Counted from the first letter of the stretch, positions 1 through 12,275 are shown. The stretch is DNA of 64,000 nucleotides from Heterobilharzia americana (GCA_944470555.2 OX104128.1:43693920-43757919), one strand, 5' to 3'. Notes: generated from the letters alone by a model not told the origin. Made by a program: numbers and translations.

Positions 1-350
1 ATGCACCTGCGATATGCTATCACAGGTTAAAGTGATAGCTTAGAAAATGGATACTGAACAATAGGTCTTCTGGTAAACATAACAATCATATTAAGAAGTA
101 AGCTTTAAATTAATTGTTAGGGATATCTGATCTGTACAAAAACTATTTTCATTGTAAAGTGTAAACCGCACTTTTCTTCCATGCAATGCTACTTATTTTA
201 ACCGTGATTTAAGGTACTAAAGGTTAATTGGTCCATTTTATAGTTTATTATACTTGTTTATTTTCTCTGATCTAGGCCTTTAGAAAATTATATAAACGAC
301 TGAACTTTCAGCAATATAATCGTACTATTCAGTTGAAGCAAATATACTTT

Positions 351-352
<2 letters not shown>

Positions 353-409
<57 letters not shown>
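353..409. repeat. (AT)n microsatellite
   Basis: Uninterrupted AT dinucleotide tract of about 57 bases in otherwise unannotated AT-rich DNA. The rest of 1-930 contains nothing I recognise. Confidence 0.97.
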
Positions 410-412
<3 letters not shown>

Positions 413-929
413 ACAAATATAGACTGGATACTTATAATATCTACAATAGTCTACGGCATTGTTGTGTCTGAATATTTTATTACCATACAGAGGGTAGAAT
501 GAACTTTATTTCAACCCCGAAACACTGTCAATCAAAAGGTGAGCGAGATAAACAAATAAAACAGTACGATAATGAATTAAAACAAAGATAAGCTTTAATG
601 CATGCTCAATCAATCAGTTACAGCACAATGATCGAAGCAATAATCCACTTCTAAAAACTAAAACTACTATCTTTTTTAGATTAAGCAGTAATATGAACTA
701 ATAACCAAGCGAAAAAGAAGTAGAGAAGACTGGAAATGAAAGCTAAGCTAATCATTTAAACATCTGTCTCGGCACTGATATTATTATTCGAAGGCATAGT
801 AGCTGTGTTTAGCTGTACTAGTATTATTACTGTCTTTAAATGAGACTGAATATTGGTCACCATGTGGTAGTATATGAATAATCCAGAACAAATACACCCA
901 AAACCAAGTTCAGATTCTAAAGTTAGTCA

Positions 930-1215
930 ATACGAATCTTGAACCTGGCAATATTGCGTAACAGTTCAAATTGCCACACCTCGCATCATGATATCAAGAT
1001 AGAAGAAACCAAGGTGAAATAAAGAAAGTATTCAAAGGTAGCAACAAGTTATAAAACGAAGAAGAAGGGATAGAACAATAACGAAATTCCATAGAGCGAT
1101 TAAGATGAAGATACTGTGGATGCCTTTGTGTCACTGAGATGAGTAATATCAGTTATAGTCTCTAATCGCCTATTTCAGCTGTTATATGGACTTCAACCAG
1201 GAAGTCCACGCATGG
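930..1215. repeat. Dispersed repeat family D, degraded copy
   Basis: This copy shares two blocks in the same order with 5120-5400 and 33390-33600: an anchor around the words TTGCGTAACAG and ATTGCCACACCTCGCATCA, then, after 120-150 purine-rich bases, a block containing a GTGTCACTGAGATGAG-like stretch and AGTCTC. The copies have diverged a lot. No reading frame is preserved and the parent element is not recognised. Confidence 0.5.
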
Positions 1216-2414
1216 AACTTGACGTTATGTTGAAAATATGCATACAATTTATGAATTTGGATGCGTTGGTTGCATTTATGTCTTTACTTATCATAGTGAA
1301 AAGCCTACCAGTTTAAAATGTGTTGTTGGAAAACTTTACAACAAACCTATGCAGCAACAAAGTAAAATATTAAAATGACTTAAGAAGGAATTGAAAATAA
1401 GTTTTTTTCGACGACCATCTAACTTTCTAGATACCAAAAAAGGTTGATTAGTTTACTTGTTGCTTATAAGAATACATCTTCTTGCTAACTAATTACACGA
1501 GGTGACTAATGTTCTTATTACTTTAACAAACTAAAGTAAATCGAGAGTTCAAAGCAAACTAGACTCTTAAGTCGATGTTTTTCGAGACTTGACAGACAGG
1601 GAAACAGTTCGCACCAGAAGTTTGAAAAACAAAAGGAATTAGGAAGCACTGGTTAACATTATCTTTTCGGTTGATGATTCGTAACACTAGAAATCCGATC
1701 ACTCAGAAACAGAACCTATAACCTTGACTATTATCAAAGCTACTGATTTCATTTACAGCATAGACTGAGAGTGCATATATTTGTTGGCAGTGAACAGAAT
1801 ATAAGAAAATTGGCCACGGTACACCAACAGACTATCAGGCTTTTATACAGTACGCAAGTTTGCTTAAATACAAGGTGAAAGTAAATCTAATAAAACTGTT
1901 CTGTGTAGTTTTTTTGATTAGTGGAGTAATAAATACTCCCACATAATCAATAAAATTACCTCTTTGATTGAGTCAAGTGGACTCATATTAATTTATTCAT
2001 AAAACCAACTGTTTCAACCACAAGATTCATATATCAGCCTCATTTTATTAACTGTGAATTATCGCATACACATTTACAAATGAACATATTCTGAGAAGGA
2101 AGTTGTTGCAAACAGTTATCTCCCTATCACTCCCTATTAAACTCAATTACATTTTATTTGAGAACAAGTGGAATCAAATTAAGCCCCGTGTGTAAAGTAC
2201 CCCCATTTGAAGCCAAATGGTTGCAGGTCCAAAGATTATTTCATCTATATACATTTGATGCCTTAGTATGTGAATGAAAACATAGTTGCTGAGTAATTAG
2301 ATGAGGCTAAATCTTGTACATAGGGTAGTGAATGAAACAAATTAGTGTGCAGTACTAGGAAATTAGTGATCATGATTGTCATATCACTCATTACAAGGAT
2401 AACAAAAAACATCT
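1216..2414. other. No gene seen
   Basis: AT-rich DNA with stop codons in all frames. I see no exon, RNA gene or recognisable repeat. It may be intron or 3' flank of the minus-strand exchange-factor gene. Confidence 0.5.
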
Positions 2415-2712
2415 GATAACAATTAGAGGTTAGTATTCATCATGGACTGACGCCAATTAGTGCACACCCATGACCTCACAAGGGGTTGGACCCAGGACCT
2501 TCAGGTTCCGAGGCCAGCATATTACCATTGAGCCAATGAGTTAGAATCCGGTGGTCCATATTTTCTACTTCTGTCAGTTCGCAATATAGTGCGACCTCTA
2601 TCGAACACCATCATTGAGTAACTGTTCTCATGTTCAACTTGGTTTGCCCCACCGATCACGGCTTCTCTTTGGAACTTCGAGAATCCTCTCTCGAAGCTAA
2701 TCACCAATGAGC
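2415..2712 (-). repeat. tRNA-headed SINE, hammerhead family I, decayed
   Basis: Read on the minus strand, the order matches the better copy at 56840-57120: a segment ending TCACCAATGAGC on the plus strand, then GGTTTGCCCCACCGATCACGG, then a tRNA-like head with a box-A-like AACTCATTGGCTCAATGGT and a box-B-like CCTGGGTCCAACCCC. The hammerhead core that should follow is unrecognisable. A 118-codon open frame across it (2522-2878) is fortuitous. Confidence 0.7.
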
Positions 2713-3044
2713 ATATTTTACACTGAATAGATATTTGATAAACTGGAAACCAGTAGATAACTAGGTAGTAAAGTGTCTTCTTATGAACTTCTAGTAACGA
2801 TTTTTTTAAAGGTTGGGTCAGTTTAAGTATGCACTTTAGTGAACAGATGAAAATGAATAACACATCAGCCTGCTTCATGTTTTATCATATGTAACAAATA
2901 GGAGTGAACTGATCGTTACATTGGTTGGCAACAGAAGATCGAAAACACCTAATCGATAGACTACTGCATAAACTATCAGTCGGAATATCTATAATTATAT
3001 TATTCATAATCATTTAAAGAGACGCGAACATGACACCGTCTTGC

Positions 3045-3047
<3 letters not shown>

Positions 3048-3085
<38 letters not shown>
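3048..3085. repeat. (TA)n microsatellite
   Basis: TA dinucleotide tract of about 38 bases. Any reading frame through it gives alternating Tyr-Ile and is meaningless. Flanking 3090-4130 shows no gene. Confidence 0.97.
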
Positions 3086-3090
<5 letters not shown>

Positions 3091-4139
3091 TGGCTGTTGT
3101 TGAGAAGCTGAAACACAACTACATCTCTCCAAAATACCAGGTTACGAGATGGACTTGACCTTTGGTGCCTGGCCTTACGGTATATTATTTTCTTGTTATG
3201 AAGCATTACCTTTACTTCCTCGTTAGATTTCAAAAGGTGTTTCTAGTAGGAAAAATTACTAGGATAACTATTTTTCAGTTTCTTTGACTTGTATTCTATA
3301 CATTCGTAATAACGAGTTAATTTGAGCATATAGTTAAAATGGTTGACTAACTTCACACCCAGATGCATGAACGTTTTGGTAAACTCCCATTGCTCATCAT
3401 GAAGGGTGAACATAGACTTATGCTGCTGCTCCTTTCATGAAGGTATTCCACAATTCTATCTTGAAAACAAAGCATGTTACACCTAACTAATGAAGTAAGA
3501 TGTAGTCAGTATATATGTTGACCCACAGTAGGAAAAGACGTTTTGAGTAAGAGACTAACGCTACAACCACTAATAACATCAACTTCTAGAGTGTCTTCAG
3601 AATAACAGTATGATATGAAAACTGACAATAGAGATTGCAAGTAATCATCTGTTTAGGTATGAACTTCTCAAACTTACTAAATTATCTTTCATAACATCCT
3701 AGTCTTGTGTGGATCCCCTAATGTTGCAAAACAAAATAATGTAACTTAAAAGAATGTTCTTTAAAACTTACGCATATAGGATTTGGATTATTCAGCTTCA
3801 AGTACCAGTACATTTTTTTCGCACACTATATGAAAATTAACGAACACAATAAGTGAACCAACAAGAGAAACTATTTAAAATGAAATGATTCATTTGACTA
3901 AACAAACACAAACATGGATAGAAAAGTCTATTTAAAGATGATAGTAAAATAATTTTCTAATTAGGCGTTAGATGTTATATGTCAGTCAACAAGAAACTCT
4001 GGACCTAGGTTTTATGCTTGTTGACAATTACCAGAAACTCACAGGAGACGGGTTCCCTTAAATGTTCATTTTAATCAGCAGCAATATTTAGCGAAAGTCG
4101 GCAATGGTTGAAAAATCACAGCAAAACTGATATGAGTTT

Positions 4140-4345
4140 CATTTGAGGGGTTTATTAAGGCAATAAAAAAGACATAAGATAAAGAAAGAAGAGAAATAGG
4201 AATAAATCTGTGTGGTACTACAGTTTAAACAGAGAGAAAGAATGTGAATACATCTGTGTCATTTACATCGATTTTGAGTCATATCGTTCGGAGTATCCAA
4301 CTATAGGTTTTCGGTTTTCCAACCCGACCACACCAAAAGAAGTTA
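4140..4345. repeat. Dispersed repeat family D, partial copy
   Basis: Contains the second diagnostic block of the family, with words ATACATCTGTGTCATTTACA and TTTTGAGTCATATCG, after a purine-rich AAGAAGAGAAATAGG stretch. This is the same order as at 5220-5380. It is non-coding in all frames. Confidence 0.55.
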
Positions 4346-5119
4346 CATCCCCCAACACGTTAAACTAAGAGACCGGGAAAAGTAAACGCATTACATCAAC
4401 CACTAACAAAATGTTGTTATACACCATGAGAACTAACATTCATACAAAGAAATCTTAGCTCAAAAAATAAGCAGTGGGCTCACAACAAGTCAACCAATAC
4501 TTGATAGTAAAGGTACCAAGTCTACTGAACTACGACGATGATTAAGATTTTAGTAAAGTATAAAAGTGATGACTATACTTTCTTAAAGCTACTGTTCCAA
4601 GTTTCCTTTAAATACTAAAAAGAAGACAGTTGAGAAAAATAATGCGAAATTCATACGACTGGTAGAAAATGAAATAGCAGTTAGGGATAGAGACAGAAAA
4701 AAATGAAGCACATACATCAAAGGTTTATCTAAAATCAAACCAGTGATTCCCAAAAGTTATACATAAAGATCTTGTTGCTGTCTATGCACAGAATTAAACA
4801 GATTAGGTCATAAAAATGGGAAAGTAATACATAAATACCATAATTGTTTGGGTAATTTTCAGTAGTTATTGTAGGGAAGTCACCAGTATTTCTCAGATGA
4901 CATTGGGTAAGGTCAATCCGTCTGGACAGAACTTCAACTTCAAGTTTAACAGCTGGTTGCGAGTAAGTACGTCTTCATGTGCTTACTAGGTTCTGGGTCA
5001 CGCGGTTGTTTCTATTGTCCCTATCTTTTAGATTGTACTCACCTGTCGGGGAATCACCGTCTTCCTCTGTTGATAGGATATCAACAAGAGGTCTTGGATA
5101 CACCGAAAACTGTATTGTC

Positions 5120-5550
5120 ATCATCATCAATATCAACATAGGACCAGGCATTACTGCGTAACGGTCCGAGTTGCCACACTTCATATCAGTACATCAAGTA
5201 GAAAGGTAATGAGGTGAAAGATGAAGATAAGAAAATTTAGTCAAAAGAAATATGAAGTACGAGAAGAAAGAAAGGACAAAATGACAAAACGGTGAGAATC
5301 CGTATAGTGTTAAGATAATGTGTGTATACATCTGCACCAGTGACATCGGTTCTGAGCCATATCACCTAGAGTCTCTAGCCCCTGGTTCCTCTTGTTTCGC
5401 GGACTCCAACCACCTAGTCTGCATCGCACCATATGGCTCAAACCAACAGTCAGAGACTTCGTGCATTGGTGCCATGTTTTAGTCTGGGCACCTCGGGCCC
5501 TTTTCCAGCGTGGGTCTACTTCGGCCAACATTGTGTGAAAACTGTATTGC
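5120..5550. repeat. Dispersed repeat family D, best copy
   Basis: The most complete copy in the window. Block 1 (5134-5190) has ACTGCGTAACGGTCCGAG and TTGCCACACTTC, block 2 is a purine-rich bridge, and block 3 (5325-5385) has ATACATCTGCACCAGTGACA and GAGCCATATCACC. A GC-richer tail (5390-5550) contains CAGTCAGAGACTTCGTG, which recurs at about 6255-6275. Short open frames on both strands here overlap one another and are not genes. It could be the 3' end of an unrecognised retroelement. Confidence 0.55.
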
Positions 5551-6384
5551 AACAATGATAACAGCTAAGACGATGAAAGTATTATTATCCTAGTCATTCG
5601 TTTACAATCACGCCTACTAATTATTCATCGTTAAGATGATCAAAGAACTTATCACTAGATATCATCATTTAACTAGTGTTAAGAAAGATCAAACAACTAA
5701 ATATTACATTACTTATAAACGGTAGCCACTATAGAATGCTCCATCAATTTTAAGGTCTTCGCTGCTTGAACGAAACATTATTTATCACCTGTTTCATGAA
5801 CAAGATTGGAACTGAAGAAAACACGAATGCAATTGAACAATCGTCTTTGAATTTAATCAAAATAAGGTGGACAAGGTAAAAACGAACCCAGTTCATATAT
5901 GTACTACGATGACCGAGTTGAAAACTGGAGCGAAATCAAGACAGATACGTGATGGCACACATACACACACCCAGACACGCTAGCTTAAAACCTCGTGCAT
6001 AATTCCAGTGGTTAAAGTCCCTAGACTTTATAAAAGCGACAATAAATAAACAGAAGTATAATGATATAAAAACAAAACTGCAGTAAATGGCAGGAGAAGA
6101 GGATAGTGCATCATGAAGATGAGGAAGATGTCCAAAATATCGATAATGAGGAATGATTAATATCCAGGTGACTAACTCAGGTTTTCAAACCACTGGTTTT
6201 TAAAGTCTTCGAAACTGTAACTAAGAGCTCTCCAAACGATTCAGATCGGTAATCAGAGACTTCGTGGACTGATCCTATTTCTTGGTATGATAACCCTTAG
6301 CTTTTCCGAACTTAATTTTAAACTCAGCTGATGCTGTCAAAAGTCGAAAAGAAAAGTCGAAATCCACTCAACAACCTTGTGTAT

Positions 6385-6512
6385 ACTCACCTATTGTGTA
6401 AGGGCTAATGATACTACTTGGCAACCCAAACTTTGGTAGGTGGAGCTAGGTTCAAACCCGTGGCTCATCTGTTAAAAATCAAGTGCCCAGACCAATGAGC
6501 CACAGTCTACTA
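6385..6512 (-). repeat. tRNA-headed SINE, family III
   Basis: The minus strand reads GACTGTGGCTCATTGGTCTGG near its start (box-A-like, seen as the CCAATGAGCCACAGTC complement at 6490-6506). It is followed by a box-B-like GGTTTGAACCTAG complement at about 6450 and a tail CACACAATAGGTGAG-like complement at 6385-6400. Copies at 8835, 32090, 32715, 49345 and 53581/54609 share this layout. No hammerhead motif is seen in this family. Confidence 0.75.
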
Positions 6513-7794
6513 ACTAATGCTGCAGGTCAAAAGAGATAGTGGTTCAGTGTATGCAGTACATATTTCAGACACCTCAGTCACAACAGGTTCAGAATCTACT
6601 GTACTACACAGGATCATCGCGATAGGAAAGCCTTATCACCACTTCACGCTTATAGATATAGATCGACAATTACAAATCCTTATTAGATGGCCATTTCCAC
6701 GGTTTGAGGCATAACCACAGAGTATTATTCATACTTAATTATCAATCACTTATGTTAAGGAAAATGCAATAACAATTACTGCCACAAAACCAGGCTAATA
6801 ACTTCGACCAAACAGTTGTACTGTAAATAAAACAGTATCAGTGAAAGCTGACTTACAATGTATGCCATAATCCATTCAAACATTAGTCCGTTTCTAACAA
6901 TTTTATCATCTTTTCATAAGCCATGAACACGTAAAATTATTGCACAAGTATTGACTTGTGACAGGAAAGAGCACTCACATTGAATCACTAACAGTCTGAA
7001 GCCAAAAAATGTTAGTCATTGAGTTTCAAAATAAAGACTTAATATTTTTTTAGTTTAACCTTGAAAGAGATCTAGCGGTGAATGATACTTTAGGACGAAA
7101 GTGCTGTTCATTTTCCTGCATATGTATGTCATTGTATCTTATAATGATTTCATCTACTGGCTAACAATATCTGCATAAGTAAAGAAGTCTAAAAAGCACT
7201 CACTTGCATAGAAAAGCAATTTGGTCATGATACAAATGATAACTGTTGGATAACTTACCTTATTTAATCTTTTTCGCAGTTGTTCTTGATTATTGTCAAA
7301 ACTCACTATAGAAGCCAAGTGTTTAAATTTCAAAAAGTGTTCATGATAATGACTGATTATTTGTTTTTGTGGGAGGAAGAAAAAAGATAACGTATTAGTA
7401 GATTACTGTGAAGTACAACCATTACAACTGAAAAACGAACTTGTGAGATACAGATCTATTGCTTTTAAGTCATGGATGATGATAAAAGACAACTTGAGTG
7501 TGATGAAATCAAGAATATTGAGGTTATATAAAAAGCTTTATGTGACTACGGTGAGCTAGTTGATAGTTGATAGTTGATACAGGCGAGAACTCGTAGACAG
7601 TGCCTAGAATGACCTAGATAGCCCTGACTTTGATATGGAAGTTGAGGGGTGGGGGAACAGCTAATGTTTCCAAGTCAAGGGATAGGATAAATCCGTTAGT
7701 CCACTGAATGTTGATCCCAGGAAAATAGGAAGTTACGGGTCACTGTTCGAAGACTCGGAAGCAGCATAGATCTATTGTTGAAGACAAAAGGTGA

Positions 7795-7990
7795 GGCATA
7801 ATGATCTTGGGACTAGCAGAGGAATCTAGAACACGCGTTTCGTCATACTTGGGACTCGTCAGCTGGGTGATCCTGCACCCCAGTAAGTGATGTTGTTCCC
7901 ACTGAGGTCCGAACCCAGTGCTCTTCGCTTCAAACGCCATAGGGTCATCCACTAAGCCAGTAGGGCACGATAGCCACCTCTTGTTGTAAT
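7795..7990 (-). repeat. Sm-alpha-like hammerhead SINE, minus copy
   Basis: On the minus strand the copy has a tRNA-like head (GGCTTAGTGGATGACC as box A, GGGTTCGGACCTCAG as box B) followed by a hammerhead domain. This is the organisation known for the Schistosoma Sm-alpha SINE, a tRNA-related RNA polymerase III head joined to a hammerhead ribozyme. A second copy in the opposite orientation starts about 90 bases downstream at 8079, so the two are arranged head to head. Confidence 0.8.
7821..7873 (-). ncRNA. Hammerhead ribozyme motif, core retained
   Basis: Minus-strand catalytic boxes CTGACGA (7862 down to 7856) and GAAA (7841 down to 7838) are both intact. Stem II is GTCC/TGAC, with one mismatched pair. 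The cleavage triplet reads GTT, a permitted NUH triplet but not the usual GTC. Stem I (ACCCAG against CTAGAT) has two mismatches. The catalytic core therefore survives, while the helices have decayed and activity would be weak at best. Stem III is only a few base pairs, as in known Sm-alpha ribozymes. Confidence 0.7.
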
Positions 7991-8078
7991 GGTCAGGCAA
8001 TTTAGCCTTGCATAGCAAGCAGAAATTATAAGCATCATTACAACAACTGATACCCGTTGCACGAGAGGTGGCTAACAT

Positions 8079-8330
8079 GCCCCAGTGGCTTAGTGGATAG
8101 TGCACTGGCGTTTGAAGAAAAGGGTACTGAGTTCGAGCCCCAGCGGGACAAAATCACTCGCCGAAGTGCAGGTACATCCAGATGACGAGTCTCGGGTAGG
8201 ACTGAACGCGCATCCTAGATCCCTCTGCTAGTCACTAAGATCAATATGACGTTATGAATATCTAGCAGTATCCGTGTATCCGTATAGGAACCCATCTGCC
8301 AAAAAAGTCGGGCGATTCGGCCCTGTATAG
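8079..8330 (+). repeat. Sm-alpha-like hammerhead SINE, plus copy
   Basis: tRNA-like head CCCAGTGGCTTAGTGGATAG with box B GAGTTCGAGCCCC (8130-8142), then a hammerhead region at 8171-8223. The core is mutated: the CTGANGA box reads ATGACGA (catalytic C3 changed to A) and GAAA reads TGAA, so this copy should be inactive. Stem I ATCCAG/CTAGAT is nearly preserved. A tail of about 100 bases follows to roughly 8330. It is a diverged inverted partner of 7795-7990. Confidence 0.8.
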
Positions 8331-8834
8331 GAACGGGAAATCACAAGTATTATTAGAAAAGTGACAGCCTTAAATTAGTTTCAGTGATACAGATACCTAT
8401 GATCGTTATCTAGGCTTAAGTAGCGAATATCCGATGATTTAATGTCTACCTGGAAGCCATGTTCAGTGATTTAGCTAGTATTCCCCCACTTTTTTCATTA
8501 CCAGAACGACATTTTTAACCTGTTGGTTTACACGTATTGTGCTGTTCTGGTGTGTGATAACATAAATGTATTTGAACACTGAAGTGAGGCACGAAACAAC
8601 GTCTCCACAAGAGTATGAATAAAACATTTACTTTGTTTTCATGCGTTAATATCCATCAGAAAACATTACCGCATTTCATATATATATTTCCAGGAATAAA
8701 TTCCAATAGAGAAAGAACGACGATTGGAGCACTAAAGAATGCAGCGAATAAGAAACGAAGTAAATAGAAGGCTAATGAAATTAAATTTGCTCATCAACCT
8801 TGTGAAGACTCGTGCAACAGACAATCAGCTACAC

Positions 8835-8945
8835 CTGTTGATACTATATGGGTTGCCCAGACTTCAGTTAGTGGGGCAGCATTCGAACCCGTGACCCATT
8901 AGTTGAAAATCATCTCCCTAAACCAATGAGCTACAACTCCGCAAA
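8835..8945 (-). repeat. tRNA-headed SINE, family III
   Basis: The minus strand carries AGCTCATTGGTTTAGGGAG (box A) and GGGTTCGAATGCTGC (box B), then the family tail containing TCTGGGCAACCC. The plus-strand words CCAATGAGCTACAACTCC and ATTCGAACCCGTGACCC are shared with the 6385 and 49345 copies. Confidence 0.75.
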
Positions 8946-9640
8946 CCAGCAGGTGGTAGTAACGAGTGAAATTAATACACTAATAAAGAAAACTTTGAGA
9001 GATAGACTCTGAATACCGTATTAGAAAGTTAACTGATCTATACAAAAGAGAAAATACCGCAGAATAGGCTATGTTTTTAACGTCATATAAGTTAGGCTTG
9101 AGAGACGAAATAAGATAAAAGAGAATTTCGATGTAAATACATATTTTAAACTTACTATTCTAAAACGTTCCAACTATGCCATAGTCTAAGTATCGGAGTA
9201 GATTGTAACGCCATAATAACAGCCTTCAATGCTGAATAATTTCTGGTTTGTCCTAATCGCTTACAAAAATAAAGTGCACAAAAATTGCAGAAAAATAACA
9301 GAAAAGTAGGCTATAATAGACCATCGTTTTTTAGATTCTTTTGTACTTCAACAATAAATATTTTACGATTTTCTAGTGCTTTTCATAGTAGTCATGTGAA
9401 GAATATGCAGAAGTCTATTCTTCATCACAGTGGTTACCCAAGTACGTTTTCTCCTCTCAGTGAAACCAGAGTTGAACTAATATGAGAAATTAACTGATTG
9501 GCTATGAGTTGGACCGTATGAACTACCCTTTAATGGTAGACGGGTAGTGTAAAAGAAGATAGTTATTGAGATTGAAGATAGGATTAGGAGCAGAAGCCTA
9601 CAAAAATGACATCATACTAATCAGAAGCGTGAGTAGTTAG
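8946..9640. other. No gene seen
   Basis: AT-rich DNA. The only longer open frame (9285-9485, plus) has no recognisable domain, and no splice or codon pattern suggests a real exon. Confidence 0.45.
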
Positions 9641-9652
9641 AGACCAGTTAGG

Positions 9653-9803
9653 TTGATCTAGTTTTCGCTAACCAGATCAGAGTGGTCTAAACACCAGATA
9701 TACGTCTCGCCCATTCGGGACTAAGCTCATCAGTGACCTAATAGGACGAATTCCGCCTTGTGAGCTGATTAGGTCAAACTGGCTGGCGAAAACTACAGAT
9801 CAA
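9653..9803. repeat. Imperfect foldback (hairpin) sequence
   Basis: The outer arms TTGATCTAGTTTTCGC (9653-9668) and GCGAAAACTACAGATCAA (9786-9803) are reverse complements with a two-base indel. Further in, GTGACCTAAT (about 9733-9742) pairs with ATTAGGTCAAAC (9768-9779). The middle is GC-rich compared with its surroundings. This could be a small MITE or a SINE-derived palindrome. No target-site duplication was confirmed. Confidence 0.65.
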
Positions 9804-10714
9804 TTCGAGTGATTCTTAACTATTTAGTTTCCTTAATTCATGAAACTCTTTTTGTTGGAGATAACATCCTATGATCTTGGCTGTTTACAACACAGTTGGG
9901 GAGTTGAGAGAAATGTCAACTTGAACCGTGCAACTAGTAAATAATTTTCAAATTGATCATCTTTAAGAATAACATATGTTGATTGACCACGCATGAGTTG
10001 GGTCATTATTGTCCGAGCAAGTATTCTAGGAAAACAGTTTCAGGGAATGTCAATGACCATTTCCAAACAAGGATTCTAGTCACGTTTAAACCTTTTGCTG
10101 ACCTTTTGCTAACTTCGTTAATGATTCAGTCATTCTGACCGATGAAAAGTGTCTTCTAATTCCCTAACAATTTCGTCAGTTTTCTCAAAGCAATAAATCT
10201 GTTACAGATCTATTTCGCAACAAATACATGAGCAACTTAAAAGAATTATATTTTACCCTAACCTTAGTGTTCAGAAAACCAAAATAAGATTTTTGTGAAC
10301 GCTTTGCTATGTTAGCCCCACTGCAGAATATTCAGAATTCTATGTAAAGTCAAAATATGTAGTCAAATGACACATTGAATAATTTTGTGATTGTGGGTCA
10401 TTAGTCAGGTCATTGGGTTATTTCAGACTGAGTACTGATATTTATTCATCTCAAATTTCTGTTTTTATTCAGGTATTACTGAAAAATGCTGAACAGTCAG
10501 TGTGTTTACTTATGTTACTGCATATGTAGATGTGCTGTTCGATAAACTCACACTTGCATGTAAAAAGTGTTTATTGATGAACAGTTAGTAATCATCATTT
10601 CTCTTAAAACTTCGTCTTCAATTGTTTTATCAGAAGAACATTTCACACAAAAAATAATAATCTGACTTCAACGTTTCTGAAATGTTTATGTACAAAGCGA
10701 CAAATCATGCTATA

Positions 10715-10825
10715 TGTGAAGGCTAACGACTCTAACTGTTTGCCAGAACATCAATAGACTGAGCAACGTTTGAACCATTGTCTCACTAGTTGTCCATCAA
10801 GGATTCAAAGAAATGAGTTGAAGTT
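10715..10825 (-). repeat. SINE family III, strongly decayed
   Basis: The order of words matches family III on the minus strand: GTGAAGGCTAACGACTC, then CAACGTTTGAACCATTG (box-B complement), then GTCTCACTAGTTGTCCATC (box-A side). Divergence is high, so the call rests on order more than identity. Confidence 0.45.
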
Positions 10826-11284
10826 TTTTTACACATGTAAGGCCCATCGATAAATTTCCAACTTGTATTTAGTTTGTGATTGTGACTAGCTCATATGAAT
10901 CAATAAAGATGATCAAGTAGACGAAGCGTTAAACTATTAACAACGTGACTTGTTCACAGGGGTTAATGCTGTTTGTCGATTCAAAGAACTCAACCTCTTA
11001 ACACAATGGTAAAAAATAGACACGAAAGAAAAATTACTACGAAAAACAAACAAGCAACCAGAAAAAATCCCGTTAATCAAAGGTTTTATGAACATCCTAA
11101 GCAAGAAATCCTTTGTTGTATTAGTAAACTGTTTGTCTACATTGTCAACATGTCATACGTAAAGAATGTACAGTTCATAATCAATGGAGTGCAGAGTTAC
11201 GGTTGCGCCAAGGACTATATCCATGTCATTTTTACAGTCATTAAATTGAAACAATTTTTTTTACAAAGATAAGCTATCTGGTTT

Positions 11285-11640
11285 TGGTGGTTTCAAGTGT
11301 ATTTACAAGTTTAGGTGCTCCTGTGGAAAAAGCTATACAGGGCGCACTACTAGATAAATTAACAGACATGTTGCTGAACATGGGAAAAGGATAGATAAAA
11401 TCTGTCGGAAGTTCTGTTTTATCTCATCCAGTTGATACCCGTCACTTGGTAGATAAGAACAATCCTTCCGAGACTTTGTACCACATACCACATAGTCTTT
11501 CGAAAGATATTCGAACTCATCTTTTACACATAGATGTGGAAATTCGAGCTAAGAATCCTAGTCTTTGTATCCATGAAAAGTTTGCACATCTCACCCTTGG
11601 TCAGGAATTACTTAATAAACAACTTTAGCACTGAAAGTTT
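11285..11640 (+). mobile_element. Penelope-like element 3' coding fragment (GIY-YIG)
   Basis: The plus-strand translation shows a cysteine knuckle and GIY-YIG-like stretch (CSCGKSYTGRTTR, with an in-frame stop shortly after), then INRHVAEHGK. After a frameshift comes HPVDTRHLVD and the C-terminal motif AKNPSLCIHEKF. PLE endonuclease domains show this same series: Cys pair, Y-x-G-R/Q-T, R-x-x-E-H, a H-x-x-D-x-x-H-x-x-D block, and a NPxLCxQK-like end. Reverse transcriptase is missing and the copy is broken by stops and frameshifts. Confidence 0.8.
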
Positions 11641-11735
11641 TTCTATCCCTTTCTCATTCTTCAACCCTTTTATATATTTACCTTATTTGTTTAGACCTGA
11701 ATACAAGAGCAAACTTTGTGGATGGTTGTAGAATG

Positions 11736-11930
11736 TCATTCCGTTTTAGTTGATTTATAAGATCTATCACACACAGCCATATCAGTAGGTATGTTAGTAT
11801 ATAAACCAACTACATCAAAACCAACCATTTTTTCATTATCATTAAAATGTATGTTGTCTAATCCATGCTCCAAGTCATAACAGCTAACAAGTCTCGATTT
11901 AGAACGGTTTCTTATTGAACCTAGCGCCAT
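11736..11930 (-). mobile_element. Penelope-like element RT palm fragment
   Basis: The minus-strand frame contains MVGFDVVGLYTNIPTDMAV, which matches the PLE reverse transcriptase motif A (S/G-F-D-V-x-x-L-[FY]-T-N-I-P). Only about 60 codons survive. Orientation is opposite to the fragment just upstream at 11285-11640, so the two are separate insertions or rearranged pieces. Confidence 0.8.
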
Positions 11931-12149
11931 TACTAAATAATTTAGTTGACCAAATCCTTTGCAACAACTACAAGGTCAAATACATAAGTCAAAGTAATCA
12001 ACCAGGGTCAAGCACAGGAATCTAGTTAGGTCACAATTGATAGATCCAAGTAAGATGAAGAATTTAGATAAAAGCTTGGCCTTAGCTATGCATTCATTAC
12101 ACACAGCCCATTATGGGATAGGATAAGGTGAAAATCCTCAAAAATGACG

Positions 12150-12275
12150 TAGTAGGGTGGACAGAGAGATTGATAACTGAATCTTTGTTTATTGTATCGA
12201 ATCAACATTTAATACATGCAACAGAAATGACTCAGCATCTGTTCTGAATATATGGAAAATTTTACTATCCATATC
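12150..12275 (+). repeat. Terminal-repeat fragment of the 53.6-kb PLE derivative
   Basis: Words AGAGAGATTGATAACTGAATC, ATGCAACAGAAATGACTCA and ATATGGAAAATTTTACTA align in order with 54296-54415, the right arm of the inverted-repeat PLE derivative. It is a diverged solo piece of that terminal repeat. Confidence 0.65.

Noticed and set aside
7740..8105. 121-codon minus-strand frame
   Set aside because: It spans the Sm-alpha-like SINE and has no protein features.
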